Below, one piece after another: positions 53,750 to 64,000 of a DNA stretch of 64,000 nt. Positions within the stretch are counted from its first letter, which is position 1, and the number at the start of each line of letters is the position of its first letter. The stretch is from Undaria pinnatifida (Eukaryota > Sar > Phaeophyceae > Laminariales > Alariaceae). A model generated the notes under the pieces. The model searched no databases. It was not told the origin of the DNA and saw only the letters and a list, made by a program, of their open reading frames with translations. The stretch spans positions 20,052,318-20,116,317 of the forward strand of contig JABAKD010000009.1 in the NCBI GenBank assembly GCA_012845835.1, read 5' to 3'. Position numbers and translations under genes: made by a program.

Positions 53750-56600
53750 TTTCTTTGTTGAAACTCATCTTTGCAGGCTGTGTGCGATACTCCGATCGCG
53801 CGTTTTACGGGTTGTGTGTCCTCATTAAGGATATAGGTCGGCGACTCCCCTTGGAACTACAGTAGTGTAGCTATCAGGGTCAACAGGGTGATGTTGGTCT
53901 GTGCGCGGAACCTATAAAACCCGTTTTTGAGGGCGACAAAATCTGACAGCTGTGGAAGGAAATGCCTCAGTTTATCAAGTGTATCCTGTAAGTCGTATAA
54001 CCGGTGAGGAGAGGGCGGAGTTTTTAAGGGCGTGGGGGCATGGGTCTGAACAAGACCAGGCCGGGTGGGGGGGGGGGGGGATGGGCGGGGCAACTCAATT
54101 TGTGCGTGGAAGCTATAAATCCTGTAACCCCTCTGGGACTGGACTCTTCGCAGCCCGCTAGTCGAGCAGCCCGCGCGCGCGCCGAGACTGTCACATAAAA
54201 GCTGGGTTCGCACAGCAGACGCGGCGCGTTTCTTCGCCCAAAAAGAGACTTCTTTGTAGAAGTGCAGCCCTCAGCTAAACTCGCACCGCGGCCATGTCGC
54301 CTCCCGGTAACACGCTGGGGACGTCTGTCCTTACACTAGAAAGGTCCCTCGACCCTCAGAACATCACCGCTATTCTTCGCTCGATGCAATTTTCACCTGT
54401 CGGGTGGTCCCACGCCCTGAGAGCAGTCAAAATTCAGTATGATGACAAAAAATGATCACTAAATCAGCGTCGGAGTGCCCTGCGGGAAAAGCGTACGTCT
54501 GTACTGCTCTGAAAACGCCCCAGACAGCCGCGGGCTTGGGAAGGCGTAAAATCTCACAGCTGAGGACCCCAGGCGGCGTGCAGGCTTCATGCGCCTACCG
54601 GCGTACCCTCGTAGGCCGAGTCCGGGGGTGCTGCCAGGTGTGCGTGTGTGCGTGCGTGGCTGTGCTGTACAACGCCCTGCGTTCAAGTTCGGGGATGTCT
54701 TTTTTCATCCCCCGCCTGAACAAACCGGTCTGTTCGGTGAAAAATACGAGAATTGATCATTTTTTATGATCACAAAAACCCCCTTGGAGTCACAGAAGGG
54801 TAAATCTGACGGTTACGGAAGGAGTGCACCAGTTTATCATGCATATCCTGTATGTAGTACAACCAGTGAGGAGAGGACGGAGTGTTCGAGGGGGTGGGTT
54901 GAGGGGGGGGGGGGGGGGGGGGGGGGGCAAAAGGGTTTTTAACAACTTTTGGTCGCATAGGTGTAGGGCTTTGCTATACGCGTGGTGCTAGGCATAGGCG
55001 ATGGTGCGGGTGGTGGGGAAGGAGGGGGAAATGGGGGGGGGGGGGGGGGGGGGGGGTGGAGCAACGGCATGGATGGCTCTAGAAAGATAATGATTATTTC
55101 GATGTTAGATGGGGCGTTTGAACAAGAGGAAGCGGGGGGAAAAAAAGGGGGGGGGGGGGGGAAGGGGGGGAGAAGGGTTTTTAACAGGTTTAGGTCGCAT
55201 ATATGTAGGAGCTTGATGTACGCCTGGTGCTAGGTCTAGGCGATCGTGCGGGTGGTGGGGAAAGACGGGGTGTTGGGGGGGGGGGAACGTTTGGGGGGGG
55301 GGAACGTTGGGGGGGGGGGGGGGGGGGGATGAAATAAAGCTACGTCATGGATGGCTAGAAAGATAATGACGTGATATCAATTGCGTAGAAGTGATTATTA
55401 CTCTGGCCGATTTCAATTTTACGCGGGTCGTTTGAACAAGAGGGAACGGGGGAAAAAAAAGGGGGGGGGCGGGGGCGGCTGGAAATGAATTGGAGCTACG
55501 GCATGGATGGCTAGAAAGATAGTGAGGTGATGTCAGCTGGCTTGTAGTGTTTCCTGCTCTGGCATATTTTGATTTTAGGTGGGGCGTTTGAACAAGAGGG
55601 ATCGGGGGGGGCGGGGGGCGTGCGGGACACTTCAATATGTGCGCGGAAACTATACATTTTTGAAGGGGACAAATCTGTCGGTTGTAGCAAAAATACATCC
55701 CTTTCTTTATATCACCTGCCTGGTACTTTTTACCAGGTATTATTCTAGCAGATTTGATGTTATAGCTCCATAATTTGTTGTTGTACATGGATCGCAAGAT
55801 AAAATATTTCAATCGATAGGTACAACCATGTAATTACCATGATTTTACCGTGCCGGTGTGGGGCTCTGACTTTTTTTTTTTTTTTTATATCCTCCGGCGG
55901 ATGGAGAAAAATAAAGCTTTAGCTCACCACACTTCCACGTATTTTCATACGCGTCGTGTGTCGATTTAACTCAGTTGCTTTCGCAGCCCAACGCTAGCTG
56001 GCGCACCCTTCGGGTCCCATTGTAGGTATAGCGTAAGCTGTCCCTATCAGTGATCTTCGTTACAACCCCGGCAGCGCAAGCTGCCGTTGTATACGGATGC
56101 GTGTGTATGTCGACCCGGCCTGTCCCCTGAGGGTCAGGTTCGGTGAAGATAGCCACCCGGAATGTCATCTTTCCGGGTAGCGTGGGACTTGCGCAAGCTC
56201 ACCCACTAACAAAACCCCTGGCCATGGGAGATGGCCTTCCGCCGGACTTGGTCCAGTTACGGTCCACCCTACCCATTCGGGCGTTGGGGCTCTGACATCG
56301 CTAAATATAAGGGATATATATTGCAAAATACAACAGGCGAGGTGATGTGATCATGCAATGTCACCACCATTGAGCACGAGGGGAAGTGCAAATCGTCAGT
56401 GTTTTGAAAGGAACGCTTGGTGTACCCGCTCTCACTTACGTTTCTTCGTTAGTCATACTTCGTTTGGCATAAGTTGGGAGGCGACCATGCAGACGGTAAA
56501 TACGAAATACCCTACCTAATAGGTTGGTAGTGTGGTCTACCGCAATTTGAACATACCTGCCTATACTTCCTTTTCACATTATTGTTATACACATGATCAT
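53750..56600. repeat. G-tract repeat family, copy 2
   Basis: 53750-54010 matches 32458-32720 closely. The same modules with G runs on the plus strand follow to about 55640, then TTTGTTGTTGTACATGGATCG and, after an inserted retroelement, the TCTGACATCGCTAA...GGCGAGGTGATGTG part as in copy 1. A unique stretch (54120-54780) interrupts it. Confidence 0.8.
55871..56284 (-). mobile_element. poly(A) retroelement, 414 bp, with 12-bp target duplication
   Basis: On the minus strand the insert ends in about 15 A residues (a T run on the plus strand at 55871-55886). It is flanked by TGGGGCTCTGAC at 55859-55870 and 56285-56296. The related sequence at 34594 and 34882 has the corresponding site without an insert. 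No protein motif and no obvious tRNA-like promoter is visible, so it may be a 5'-truncated LINE tail or a non-tRNA SINE. Confidence 0.85.
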
Positions 56601-57000
56601 TCTTTTTGGGGGGGGTTCGGTCAGTTGTTTTTTTCGTCTTGGCCTCAGTATGGGATGCTCGGAGCTGGAAGCCTCGGTCAAATCGCTTCGTTCGAGCGCC
56701 GTCTTCGGGGGGCGGCTCCGACGCCCCTCGCCCTGCCGTATCCGTTCCGCACCTCGGCGTGAACGCGGACAGACGCTGAGCGAGACAAGCGAGAAGTGTG
56801 TTTTTTTTTTTAATTTTGGGCGGTATACACCCGAGCTGTTCTTGGATCTGGCATATGTAGAGCTTGAACGAATAAATAAGGGACAACATTTCCAAATTGG
56901 CATCATTTCCAAAGTGGCATCTAAATTTCTTCCCGACGATGCTTTTTTCATGGCCGCCTCGAAGCGCTTGCCCTATCGTAGCTTCCACTGCTGTGTGTCA
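56587..57000 (+). repeat. dispersed repeat, copy 1 (continuous)
   Basis: Blocks TTGGCCTCAGTATG, GCTTCGTTCGAGCGCCGTCT, CCTGCCGTATCCGTTCCGCA, GAGCGAGACAAGCGAGAAGT, TGGGCGGTATAC and TTGGCATCATTTCC occur in the same order at 61730-62000 and 62832-63000. No coding function inferred; the 177-codon frame here is not conserved in the other copy. Confidence 0.8.
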
Positions 57001-57390
57001 TTATCTTTCGGCTCAGTGGGTATAGCAAGGATAGTGCTATGTAACCAACGAAGGATGTGTCGTGAGTACGATTCTCACCCAGATCATAGTTGGTGTTCAG
57101 GAGCGTGCGTGCTGGAGACGTTATGAATGGTTATGATAGTTGTTAGTGTTCTCCTGGGAGTACTACTAACTGTAGGACGTGCAGAGGGGATAGCTCCGGA
57201 GATCGCTCTTACGAAGTCGGTGATTTTTAATTAACGAACTTGAAAACATATTTGGTTGTTTTTTTGTATAACCCACTCACTGCTGTGATTCTTACTGAGT
57301 CACGTGACAGTGGGTAATGCTATGTGTCGTGAGTTCGATTCTCACCGACTTAGTGCGCGCTGACGTCATTATGAATGGTTATTTTAGTAG
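57000..57390 (+). repeat. tRNA-like promoter modules, two copies
   Basis: CTCAGTGGGTATAGC with TGAGTACGATTCTCACCC (57010-57095), and CAGTGGGTAATGC with TGAGTTCGATTCTCACCG (57308-57350), resemble RNA polymerase III A and B boxes. Neither folds obviously into a tRNA with paired acceptor ends. Probably SINE heads or tRNA pseudogenes. Confidence 0.45.
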
Positions 57391-57777
57391 TGTAACATAT
57401 ATATGTACTAATAGTAGCACTACCCACTGAGCTTCTTGAGTCAAGTGATTAAGTGGCTCAGTGGGCAGTGCTGTAGGATTTCTCGGTCAAATCACTTTGT
57501 TCGAAGGCCGCCGTCCAAGCGAGAAGCGCGCAAAAGTTTGTATGTCGAACGGTATACTCCAGTTATTCTTCAGATCTTGATGTGTGGAGAGGTTGATAAA
57601 ATATAACTTGGCAAGACATTATTTCCAAATTGGCGTCATATTTTGTCCCGAAACCAATAATAATATTACTGTAAAGAATCCTCATGGTACTGCGGTAGGG
57701 ATCATAGAGTTGTTCTCCACGAACTGGCGAAGGATTATGTCGAAACTAGCTACCTGGTCAGCACAGGCATTGGCTAC

Positions 57778-58028
57778 CTCGCGGGAGGAAGAAGCGGTTG
57801 CAGATATCTCGGCCATTTTTCGTCAAGGCGCGCATGGACCCGCACGAATTCGGCCTCAACCTGTCGGGCCCACGTAGCCAAGTCATCCAAAGGCAAAGCC
57901 GCACCGACCGCTGGCGCCCCCGAGGAGTACCCCGAGCCCGCGAGAGCTGCGGCGGCCCGGGCACGCAGAGTAGCCTCCGCCTCATCGCTGGCGGCGGCAG
58001 GCGCTACGGCACCCGGCGAATCACCCAT
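57778..58028 (-). CDS. candidate first exon of a minus-strand gene
   Basis: Opens with ATG and encodes MGDSPGAVAPAAASDEAEAT, an Ala/Gly-rich stretch, then LPLDDLATWARQVEAEFVRV and EKWPRYLQPLLPPA. GC-rich and codon-like, unlike its surroundings. The donor is GCGAG|GTAGCC, phase 2. The next acceptor in the right phase and with a good tract is exon b of copy B (52657), 5.1 kb away, so it may be the start of that gene. The link is inferred from phase only. Confidence 0.45.
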
Positions 58029-58029
58029 C

Positions 58030-58145
58030 GTCGGAGACACAGCCCGCAGCGCTCGCCACAGCAGCAGTCACAGCGAATCATCACAACAGCAGTCACCACA
58101 GCAGTCTCAGCGAAGTCTCACAGCAGCAGTCGCAGCAAATCTCGC
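58030..58145. repeat. CAG/CAA-rich low-complexity stretch
   Basis: CAGCAGCAGTCACAGCGAAT-like units just upstream of the candidate first exon on the minus strand; could be its 5' leader. Confidence 0.7.
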
Positions 58146-58966
58146 TTACAGCAGAAATCAGCCAGTCTATATCACACCTCGAACCTGTCTCGCTGACGAT
58201 GCTTCTCTCTTCTCTGCGTGCTTCCCTTGCTAGTCAGCAACCAGACAGACTGATCCAAGATTCCCTTTGCTATACCAGGACAAGTACAAGTAACCACCCG
58301 CGTTGATCTCTTTGGTCAACGTGCAATAACCCCAAACTCCTTCCGTACATAAAAATCCTTTATTTTTTCGTGCCTCGATAATAATACGCATATTTTGTTC
58401 CAAAACAAATGATAATAATACTGTAAAAAAATCCCCATGGTACTGCGGTAGGGATCATAGTACTTGTAGTGCATTTGTTTATTGAGTTTCGGCAGGTACA
58501 CGTACATACATACATGGATATAGACGTGGCAAGCGCACGCATGACTAAACGAGAAGGAGGTAGTAGTGATTACGATTACTGCGCCAGAAAAAGCCACACA
58601 GCAGCATTGCGAGTGGCTGCGTCCCCGGGGCCTCGAGGGTTTATTATACAAGTTCCTCCTGTTTTTAAGCTGCGCCACGCGAAGGTGGTAGCAAGTAGAC
58701 AGCAGTATCCACGGAAGAAACCAGTGAGTGGCATGCATTCGTCTCTGTATCGCATTGTTTGGTGTTTTATTTCCCCGAGAAGACTCTTTGGAGAAATATA
58801 GGCGGTGTGCTTTGTTGTTGCTGTGGTCCCTGACTCCGTTGCTGTGGTCGTTTGCCGGTCAAGTGCAAGCGGTCGTGTTGGTACGTAACTGACAAATAAG
58901 TTTGTGTTGCTTCGTACTCGACGTGCTCCTTGCTGCTGATTGCTGAGTGATCATCTCTTCTAGTGA

Positions 58967-59277
58967 GTTTTTTTTTTGGACACAGTTCTACTTTCAAGCT
59001 TCTGGACATACAAGCCGTGGTCACAGATGTCGTCCTTCCCTCCCCCGCCCCGGTTATTGCCTTCAATATTTTTGGTGCATAGGGTTCAGCACCCACTGAT
59101 CGTCGATGTTTCATCGAGTGTTGCTACCTAACGCTCTCGCGCTTTGCGCAAGTCAATTAGTGCACAAGAAAAAGTCCCACGGAAATGTATACGAGTACGC
59201 GCTCGGGGGGATTCGAACTCACGAAGCTGACCAATATGAGGCTCGAGGATAACCTGATACGCCACCGGGGCAGTGAG
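58967..59277 (-). mobile_element. SINE, tRNA-derived, complete copy
   Basis: Minus-strand head CCCCGGTGGCGTATCAGG, a B-box-like GTGAGTTCGAATCC, the body blocks GACTTTTTCTTGTGC, CACTCGATG and CTGTGACCACGGCTTG, and a run of 10 A at its end. About 310 bp. Matches the 63.5-kb copy throughout. Confidence 0.82.
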
Positions 59278-59287
59278 TGATATAGAG

Positions 59288-59660
59288 CCGGTCGCCCCGG
59301 TGGTCTAGTGGGGTTACACTCGAATACTACTGCTATTAATACCAGCGTTGGTCCTTGAGTTAAACACCCACCGTTGTGAGCTTTGTTGGGTATATTTATT
59401 AGTTGCAGAAATAAATTGGAAGAAAAGGATTAACTAAATGCTGAAATCGCCTAGCAGCGTGGGTAGGTACAAATCGACGCGAATAGACGAGGGAAGAAAA
59501 TGCTGAATTCTTCTCGCGATAAAAATGAGGGCAGGTACCGTAGTGGGGAGGGGGGAGGGGAGCCCGCTATATGACCCCGGATCTGAGCTATACTGCTGGG
59601 AGGGCGAGAGCAATGCAAGTATCACAAGAAATGGGATGGGAAAACGAAAATAGTAAAGTG
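59288..59660 (+). mobile_element. SINE, diverged family member
   Basis: The head CCGGTCGCCCCGGTGGTCTA with GTGGGGTTAC is close to the other copies. The B box is lost (TTGAGTTAAACACC). The body keeps AATGCTGAATTCT and CGCGATAAAAATGAGGGCAG. It lies head to head with the 58967-59277 copy. Confidence 0.65.
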
Positions 59661-59879
59661 TATTACTGCTGCTGGAATAATACGGTACCCTAGCAAGTTG
59701 CACCGATCGACTCGATCTGGACTGACTGCTGTATTAAGCAATCGGTCTATGTACAACTTCTCTAATCACAGGCCAGTATGAGATGATAGTCATTGAACTT
59801 GCTGAACTGCTTAGTGAGTCCTGGTCTCCTCTATCCACGAACCCCGGCCAAGCCAACCAATCGAAGGATGGGTTACACT

Positions 59880-61000
59880 GTGCGGGGTTGTATCGAGGCA
59901 GGGGGTCAAATGGAATGTCCGCGTACCGCGGGGTTGGGGTATACGAATAAAAATTCAGCAGTAGCGCGAATGGCCCCATTTTTTTCTAGTTGTAAATACC
60001 TTGAAGGATTTCTGAACCGGGGTTGGACCCTGTTCTGTGGTGCTGGCGTTGCCTACGAACCTCAGCTAGCTAAAGCTTCCACACTGTGCGGTGTGGTGTC
60101 GACCCGGGAGAAGTCGGTTTTCGTCCCCGGTTTGTTGGAGTTGATGGGGAATGGAAGGATTTCTGGACCGGCGGTGGAGCCCTGTCCTCATCGGGTGCGT
60201 CGGAGCGCCCACCGCCTGTTTGCTGGTCTATCTCCTCCCCGGGTGTCTCTGGCTCTACGAGCTGCACAGGCCATCAACGATAAGCCAATGTGAATAGATA
60301 CATGTCGCACCATCATGCGGGGCTGTGTCGACCCTCGGGAGAAATGGGTTATCGTCCCCGGTTTGTCAGGATTTCTGAAACGGGCACAGGACTCTGTATC
60401 CTCCCATGGTGGCGCTGCCCTTATGTCCGAGCCCCAGCCAATCAGCGGTAAGCGAATATGGTTGGGGTTCTACGTCGTGCGGAGCGGTGTCAACACGGTA
60501 GGTCGTCGTTAACTTTCCCGCGTTTTTGGAGCTATAGAGATTCGGGGGATTCATGAATCGGGGATGGGACCCTATCTTCCCCGTGTGCGACGGAAATGCC
60601 CCCCTTCAATGGGCCTATGTCCGCCTAGGGATGGCGCTGTGGAGCTCGAACTAATCAACGATTAGCCAACGGGATTGGGATTTTTCACCGTACAGGGTGG
60701 TGTCGACCCGAGAAAGCTTGGTTTGCTTCCCCGGTTGATGGAAGTTTTAGAGATGTGGAACGACCTCTGGACCGGGGATGGGACCCTATATCCTCCCGAG
60801 GTGGAGCTGGATCAACACACGAACCATTATGGCCAATAAGAAAATCGACCGGTGGGGTTGGAATTTCCACACCGTGCGGAGAGGTATCAACCCGGATGAT
60901 ATCCGTGTTCGTCCCCGGGTTGTCGGAGTTGTAGATGTGTGGATGGATTCCGATCCCGGCATGTGACCCTATCGTGCCCGGGTGACGCCTACTTTGTGTG
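59880..61000. repeat. tandem array, about 190-bp unit, six copies
   Basis: Each unit contains GTGTCGACCCGGGAGAA-like, TCGTCCCCGGTTTGT, a TTTCTGGACCGGGGATGG-like and GACCCTATCCTCCC boxes followed by CCAATCAGCG. Units are well diverged from one another. Confidence 0.8.
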
Positions 61001-61729
61001 TGAATCCTGGCCAATGAGCGATCAGATGAAAATGGCATGTTTTTAATTTCGTCTACAAAAACTCGAGTCTGAAATTCTGAACTGTCCGAATTGTAAGCGC
61101 TGTAGTCGCGTACTGTATGTACAAAAAGTGAGTGGTCTGCACAGCTAGCATTAAGCAGCAGCATTGCAATAGCATTCGAGGAGTTGATTGACGAAGGCAG
61201 CCACACCACCGTGTTTCGCGCCTCGAACAACGTCAGCACGTCTCTCCACGATCAGACAACACAGACAGTCGATTTGGGAGGCTCGGGTCTAGATGATACT
61301 ATTATATAATGCATTGTATATTTCAGAAGCTGGCTCAGTGCGCGCCTCTCAATGGCTACGAAGAGAACACGCAGCGAACATGGTCAGTCACCTTACTGGC
61401 CCCGGATGCTTGATTGAGTAAAAATATTATAAGAAATACACTCTACACGTTTCGTCGCCAGACTAAAGGGTCAGTGGGCGTGTTCTCTGATTTATCCGAT
61501 CGAAATCTGATTAATGAAGCTCGGAATCGGATTCACCTTAAAAACGGTAGCTATTGATAGTAAGTCTATATCGGACTCTTGGCATTACCTTACATACTGT
61601 ACGCGAAGACTATGATTGTGTGTGGTGACTTTTTTTACTTAACCAAGTATTGAATCGAACAATTCGAAGTGCTGCCCTACCCTACCCATGCGGAGCCCTT
61701 GTAAATATGTATATATTTATGATTTTTTG
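61001..61729. other. spacer, nothing recognised
   Basis: No gene or repeat identified. AT content varies without clear structure. Confidence 0.5.
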
Positions 61730-63000
61730 GAGGGGGATTCGATCAGGAATTTATTTCCGCCTCGGCCTCAGTATGCTTTTCTCGGAACTGGAATTCTCCG
61801 TCAATTAGCTTCGTTCGAGCGCCGTCTTCGGAGGGCGACTCCAACGCCCCTTCGCCCTGCCGTATCCGTTCCGCACCTGGCCGGGATCGGGTACGTGGGC
61901 TGAGCGAGACAAGCGAGAAGTGCGCAAAATTTTGTATTTTGGGCGGTATACGCCCGAGCTATTCTTGGATCTTGGCATATGCAGAGCTTGAACCAAAAAA
62001 ACATACCTGGTATGAGAAAACATTACCCCCAGGGAGGGCGGGCGGGTTCTTCTTTCAACTCGCCACCTTCCCCCCAAGTGCCAGACCCCTGCTCGCACAC
62101 ACCCACGAGTAGAGTCCCGTACTCAGGTCTTCTTCCTTCTTCTCTCAAACCCTTCCCAGCCTCTGTCTTCCTAATTCAACCAACTGGTCCCTCACTGACT
62201 CGATAGACCTCTTCCCCACCCCCTCTCTTCAATCCGGCCAACGATTCAGTACCTCTCCACAAACCCCAGATTTCCTTCGTTCAATCTTCCACTTTGTTTT
62301 GCTCATGAATCTGGAATTATTATTAATGAGTGCTGGATCTTATCCACACTCCACGTAGCATATATAAACGCACCCGATGTAGACTGCCACTTTCTAACCT
62401 CAAGAAACCCTACCTTACTTTAACCCCACCTTAAAAAAGTCTCCTTATCATTATCCTCTGTAAACTCCCACACCATTATACATGCCATACCTCCCACCCC
62501 CCCCCAAAACCCACATTAATAATTTGTTCTTACTCTCCCCCCTCCCCACTTAGTTCCCTGTCCTGGTTGAATTCCTCCGGCCACTGCGTTAGACGCTAAA
62601 ACCCTTGAAACCTTATCCTCCTCTTCTCTTGTCGCTCTTACGTACATCATAAAAGCGTCACTCTTCCACCTTCCTTGACGCTGGATTTCCAATGTCGACA
62701 CCCCTCCTGCTGCAAGTCTCGTTGCTCCCCCAATCCTCCCCGAATGCAACGCATATTTCTTTCGATACCAGCCCTTGTTTCCCCACTAAATCCCTTAGTG
62801 ATACTGTGGCCTGGTTACGAGTCCATACCCTCCACCTCTCTCCGTTATTTCCAAGTTGGCATCATTTCCGAATTGTGGCTTCTTGTTACGTCCCCACCAC
62901 AGTTTTTTTATGGTCACACCTCGAAGCGTTTGGCCTATTGTCGTACGACTGCCGTGTCGTTGCTTTTCGATATCGGTTTTCACGGTTAAATACCTTTGTG
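61730..63000 (+). repeat. dispersed repeat, copy 2, interrupted
   Basis: Homologous to 56587-57000 at both ends (61730-62000 and 62832-63000), with about 830 bp inserted after GAGCTTGAAC. The insert carries a tyrosine recombinase remnant. Confidence 0.75.
62516..62820 (-). pseudogene. tyrosine recombinase, C-terminal remnant
   Basis: The minus strand encodes ALHSGRIGGATRLAAGGVST, then LEIQRQGRWKSDAFMMYVRA. HSGR is the HxxR catalytic box and the Tyr of MMYVR fits the nucleophile, as in the recombinases of DIRS, Crypton and related elements. SLRDLVGKQGL just upstream belongs to the same fold but lies in another frame, so the gene is frameshifted and truncated. Confidence 0.75.
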
Positions 63001-63500
63001 CCGTTCCCTACCCAACATCGTTACACCCACAGTGTCCTTGCTGATTATTCATGCTAGAGATATACAACTTATAATTATGTGGTCACAGACTGCACGGTGT
63101 GGTGTTCCGGATCTTATGACAGTAATACTGCACTGTTCTGGATTGGTGCACCTACAGCAGAAAGGTGTATGCAGTAGGCGGTGCTAAGAGTAATTTCAAT
63201 ACTGTACGTACTGCAGCAGAGTCAGTTGTTTCCAAGCACGTTGAAACAAATATTCTGTCGACTCTGCTGTGACACTATTCATTTTCCAACAGGTCTTCAA
63301 TCACGTCAGGTATGCACCTGCGCTCGTTTCCCATTATGGAGCACATTCCCGTCCCTGTTCGTCGTCATTCCTTCGTCGCGCAGCTCTCTGTTAGGTTAAT
63401 ACCCTGGTAGCTTTATATTAGCAGGTATACTGTCAGGTACTGCACTCTAAAACGAGGTATTTCCCTCAGTAAGGCGGTAAATCCCACACCCTTAATACCC
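63001..63500. other. spacer, nothing recognised
   Basis: No exon-like or repetitive feature identified. Confidence 0.5.
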
Positions 63501-63811
63501 CGGTCGCCCCGGTGGCGTATCAGGTTATCCTCGAGCCTGGTATAGGTCAGCTTCGTGAGTTCGAGCCCCGCCGAGTGCATACTCGTGTAAATTCGTGGGG
63601 ACTTTTTCTTGTGCGCAAATCACTCGGGGAAAGCGCGAAAGCGTAAGTTAGCAACACTCGATGAAAAATCGACGAGCAGTGAGATTGCTGAACCCTATGC
63701 GCGATAAAAATTGAAGGTAAGAACCGGGGGGGAAGAAGGGACAACACCTGTGACCACGGCTTGTTCAGAAGCTGGCGAGAAAAAGTGTGAGAAATAAAAT
63801 AAAATAAAACA
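63501..63811 (+). mobile_element. SINE, tRNA-derived, reference copy
   Basis: Head CGGTCGCCCCGGTGGCGTAT with an A-box-like GGTGGCGTATCAGG and a B-box-like GTGAGTTCGAGCCCCGCC. The body has GACTTTTTCTTGTGC, ATCGACGAGCAGTG, TGCTGAACCCT and CTGTGACCACGGCTTG. The end is AAATAAAATAAAATAAAA. Flanking target duplicates are not clear. Confidence 0.82.
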
Positions 63812-64000
63812 AGGCTGTAATCGCCCTATTCACGAGTAAGGCGGCTGCCCTCAATAAGGCGGTCATAGTGCTCTGGCACACCACCGCCTTGTTGAGGAAC
63901 CCCTGCTGTAGAGACGTTACCCAGCATATTTCAGCAAGCAACCTCCAAAAAACTTTTTGGGACTTTTCGGCCAAACCATCGGCTTTCCATTAGGATCCGC
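63812..64000. other. end of window, nothing recognised
   Basis: A short stretch with AAGGCGG repeated three times (63830-63895). No gene. Confidence 0.4.

Noticed and set aside
56593-57126. 177-codon plus-strand frame
   Set aside because: Lies in a dispersed repeat; the second copy at 61730 is not open in the same frame.
59793-60293. 166-codon plus-strand frame
   Set aside because: Covers tandem-repeat units; not conserved from unit to unit.
1-64000. CRISPR arrays, bacterial operons, rRNA operons
   Set aside because: Tandem repeats here have diverged, adjacent units without unique spacers; gene structure is eukaryotic and no rRNA sequence was seen.

Overview
The window is eukaryotic nuclear DNA: genes are broken into small exons with GT-AG boundaries and pyrimidine-rich acceptors, and the sequence between them is filled with retroelements, tRNA-derived SINEs and tandem repeats. 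The one gene that can be recognised with confidence is a bifunctional L-fucokinase / GDP-L-fucose pyrophosphorylase (FKGP). A fused fucose-salvage enzyme, long introns and this repeat load fit a brown alga (Phaeophyceae, makers of fucoidan). That assignment is an inference; no rRNA or organelle marker is present to test it.

The minus strand from about 42.6 kb down to 6.44 kb is taken up by FKGP. I reconstructed 20 exons by hand (about 4.8 kb coding, about 1,600 residues), and reading phase agrees across every junction proposed. The order is: nucleotidyltransferase motif (exon 1), pyrophosphorylase core (exons 2-4), beta-helix-like part (5-7), helical middle (8-12), a glutamine-rich insertion followed by GHMP kinase motif 1 (13), and kinase motifs 2 and 3 (14-20). 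The 5' end upstream of 42.6 kb was not found. Exons 9-10 and the start of exon 11 are less certain. Intron 1 is about 10.3 kb and consists of repeats. Intron 6 contains a complete but pol-less LTR retrotransposon. Exon 17 lies in an exact 215-bp tandem duplication.

From 43.3 to 52.9 kb there is a tandem segmental duplication (copy A 43.3-46.8 kb, copy B 49.6-52.9 kb) of an unrecognised cysteine-rich minus-strand gene. Copy A has at least three lesions and copy B one, at different places. A GC-rich first exon at 57.8-58.0 kb may belong to copy B. Between the copies lie a minisatellite and the 3' end of a LINE reverse transcriptase.

From 53 to 64 kb the sequence is essentially repeats: a second copy of the G-tract repeat family of intron 1, a poly(A)-tailed retroelement with a 12-bp target-site duplication, several tRNA-derived SINEs, a roughly 190-bp satellite-like array, and a dispersed repeat interrupted by an insertion carrying a decayed tyrosine recombinase. 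The first 6.4 kb is the 3' flank of FKGP; apart from direct repeats nothing was recognised there.
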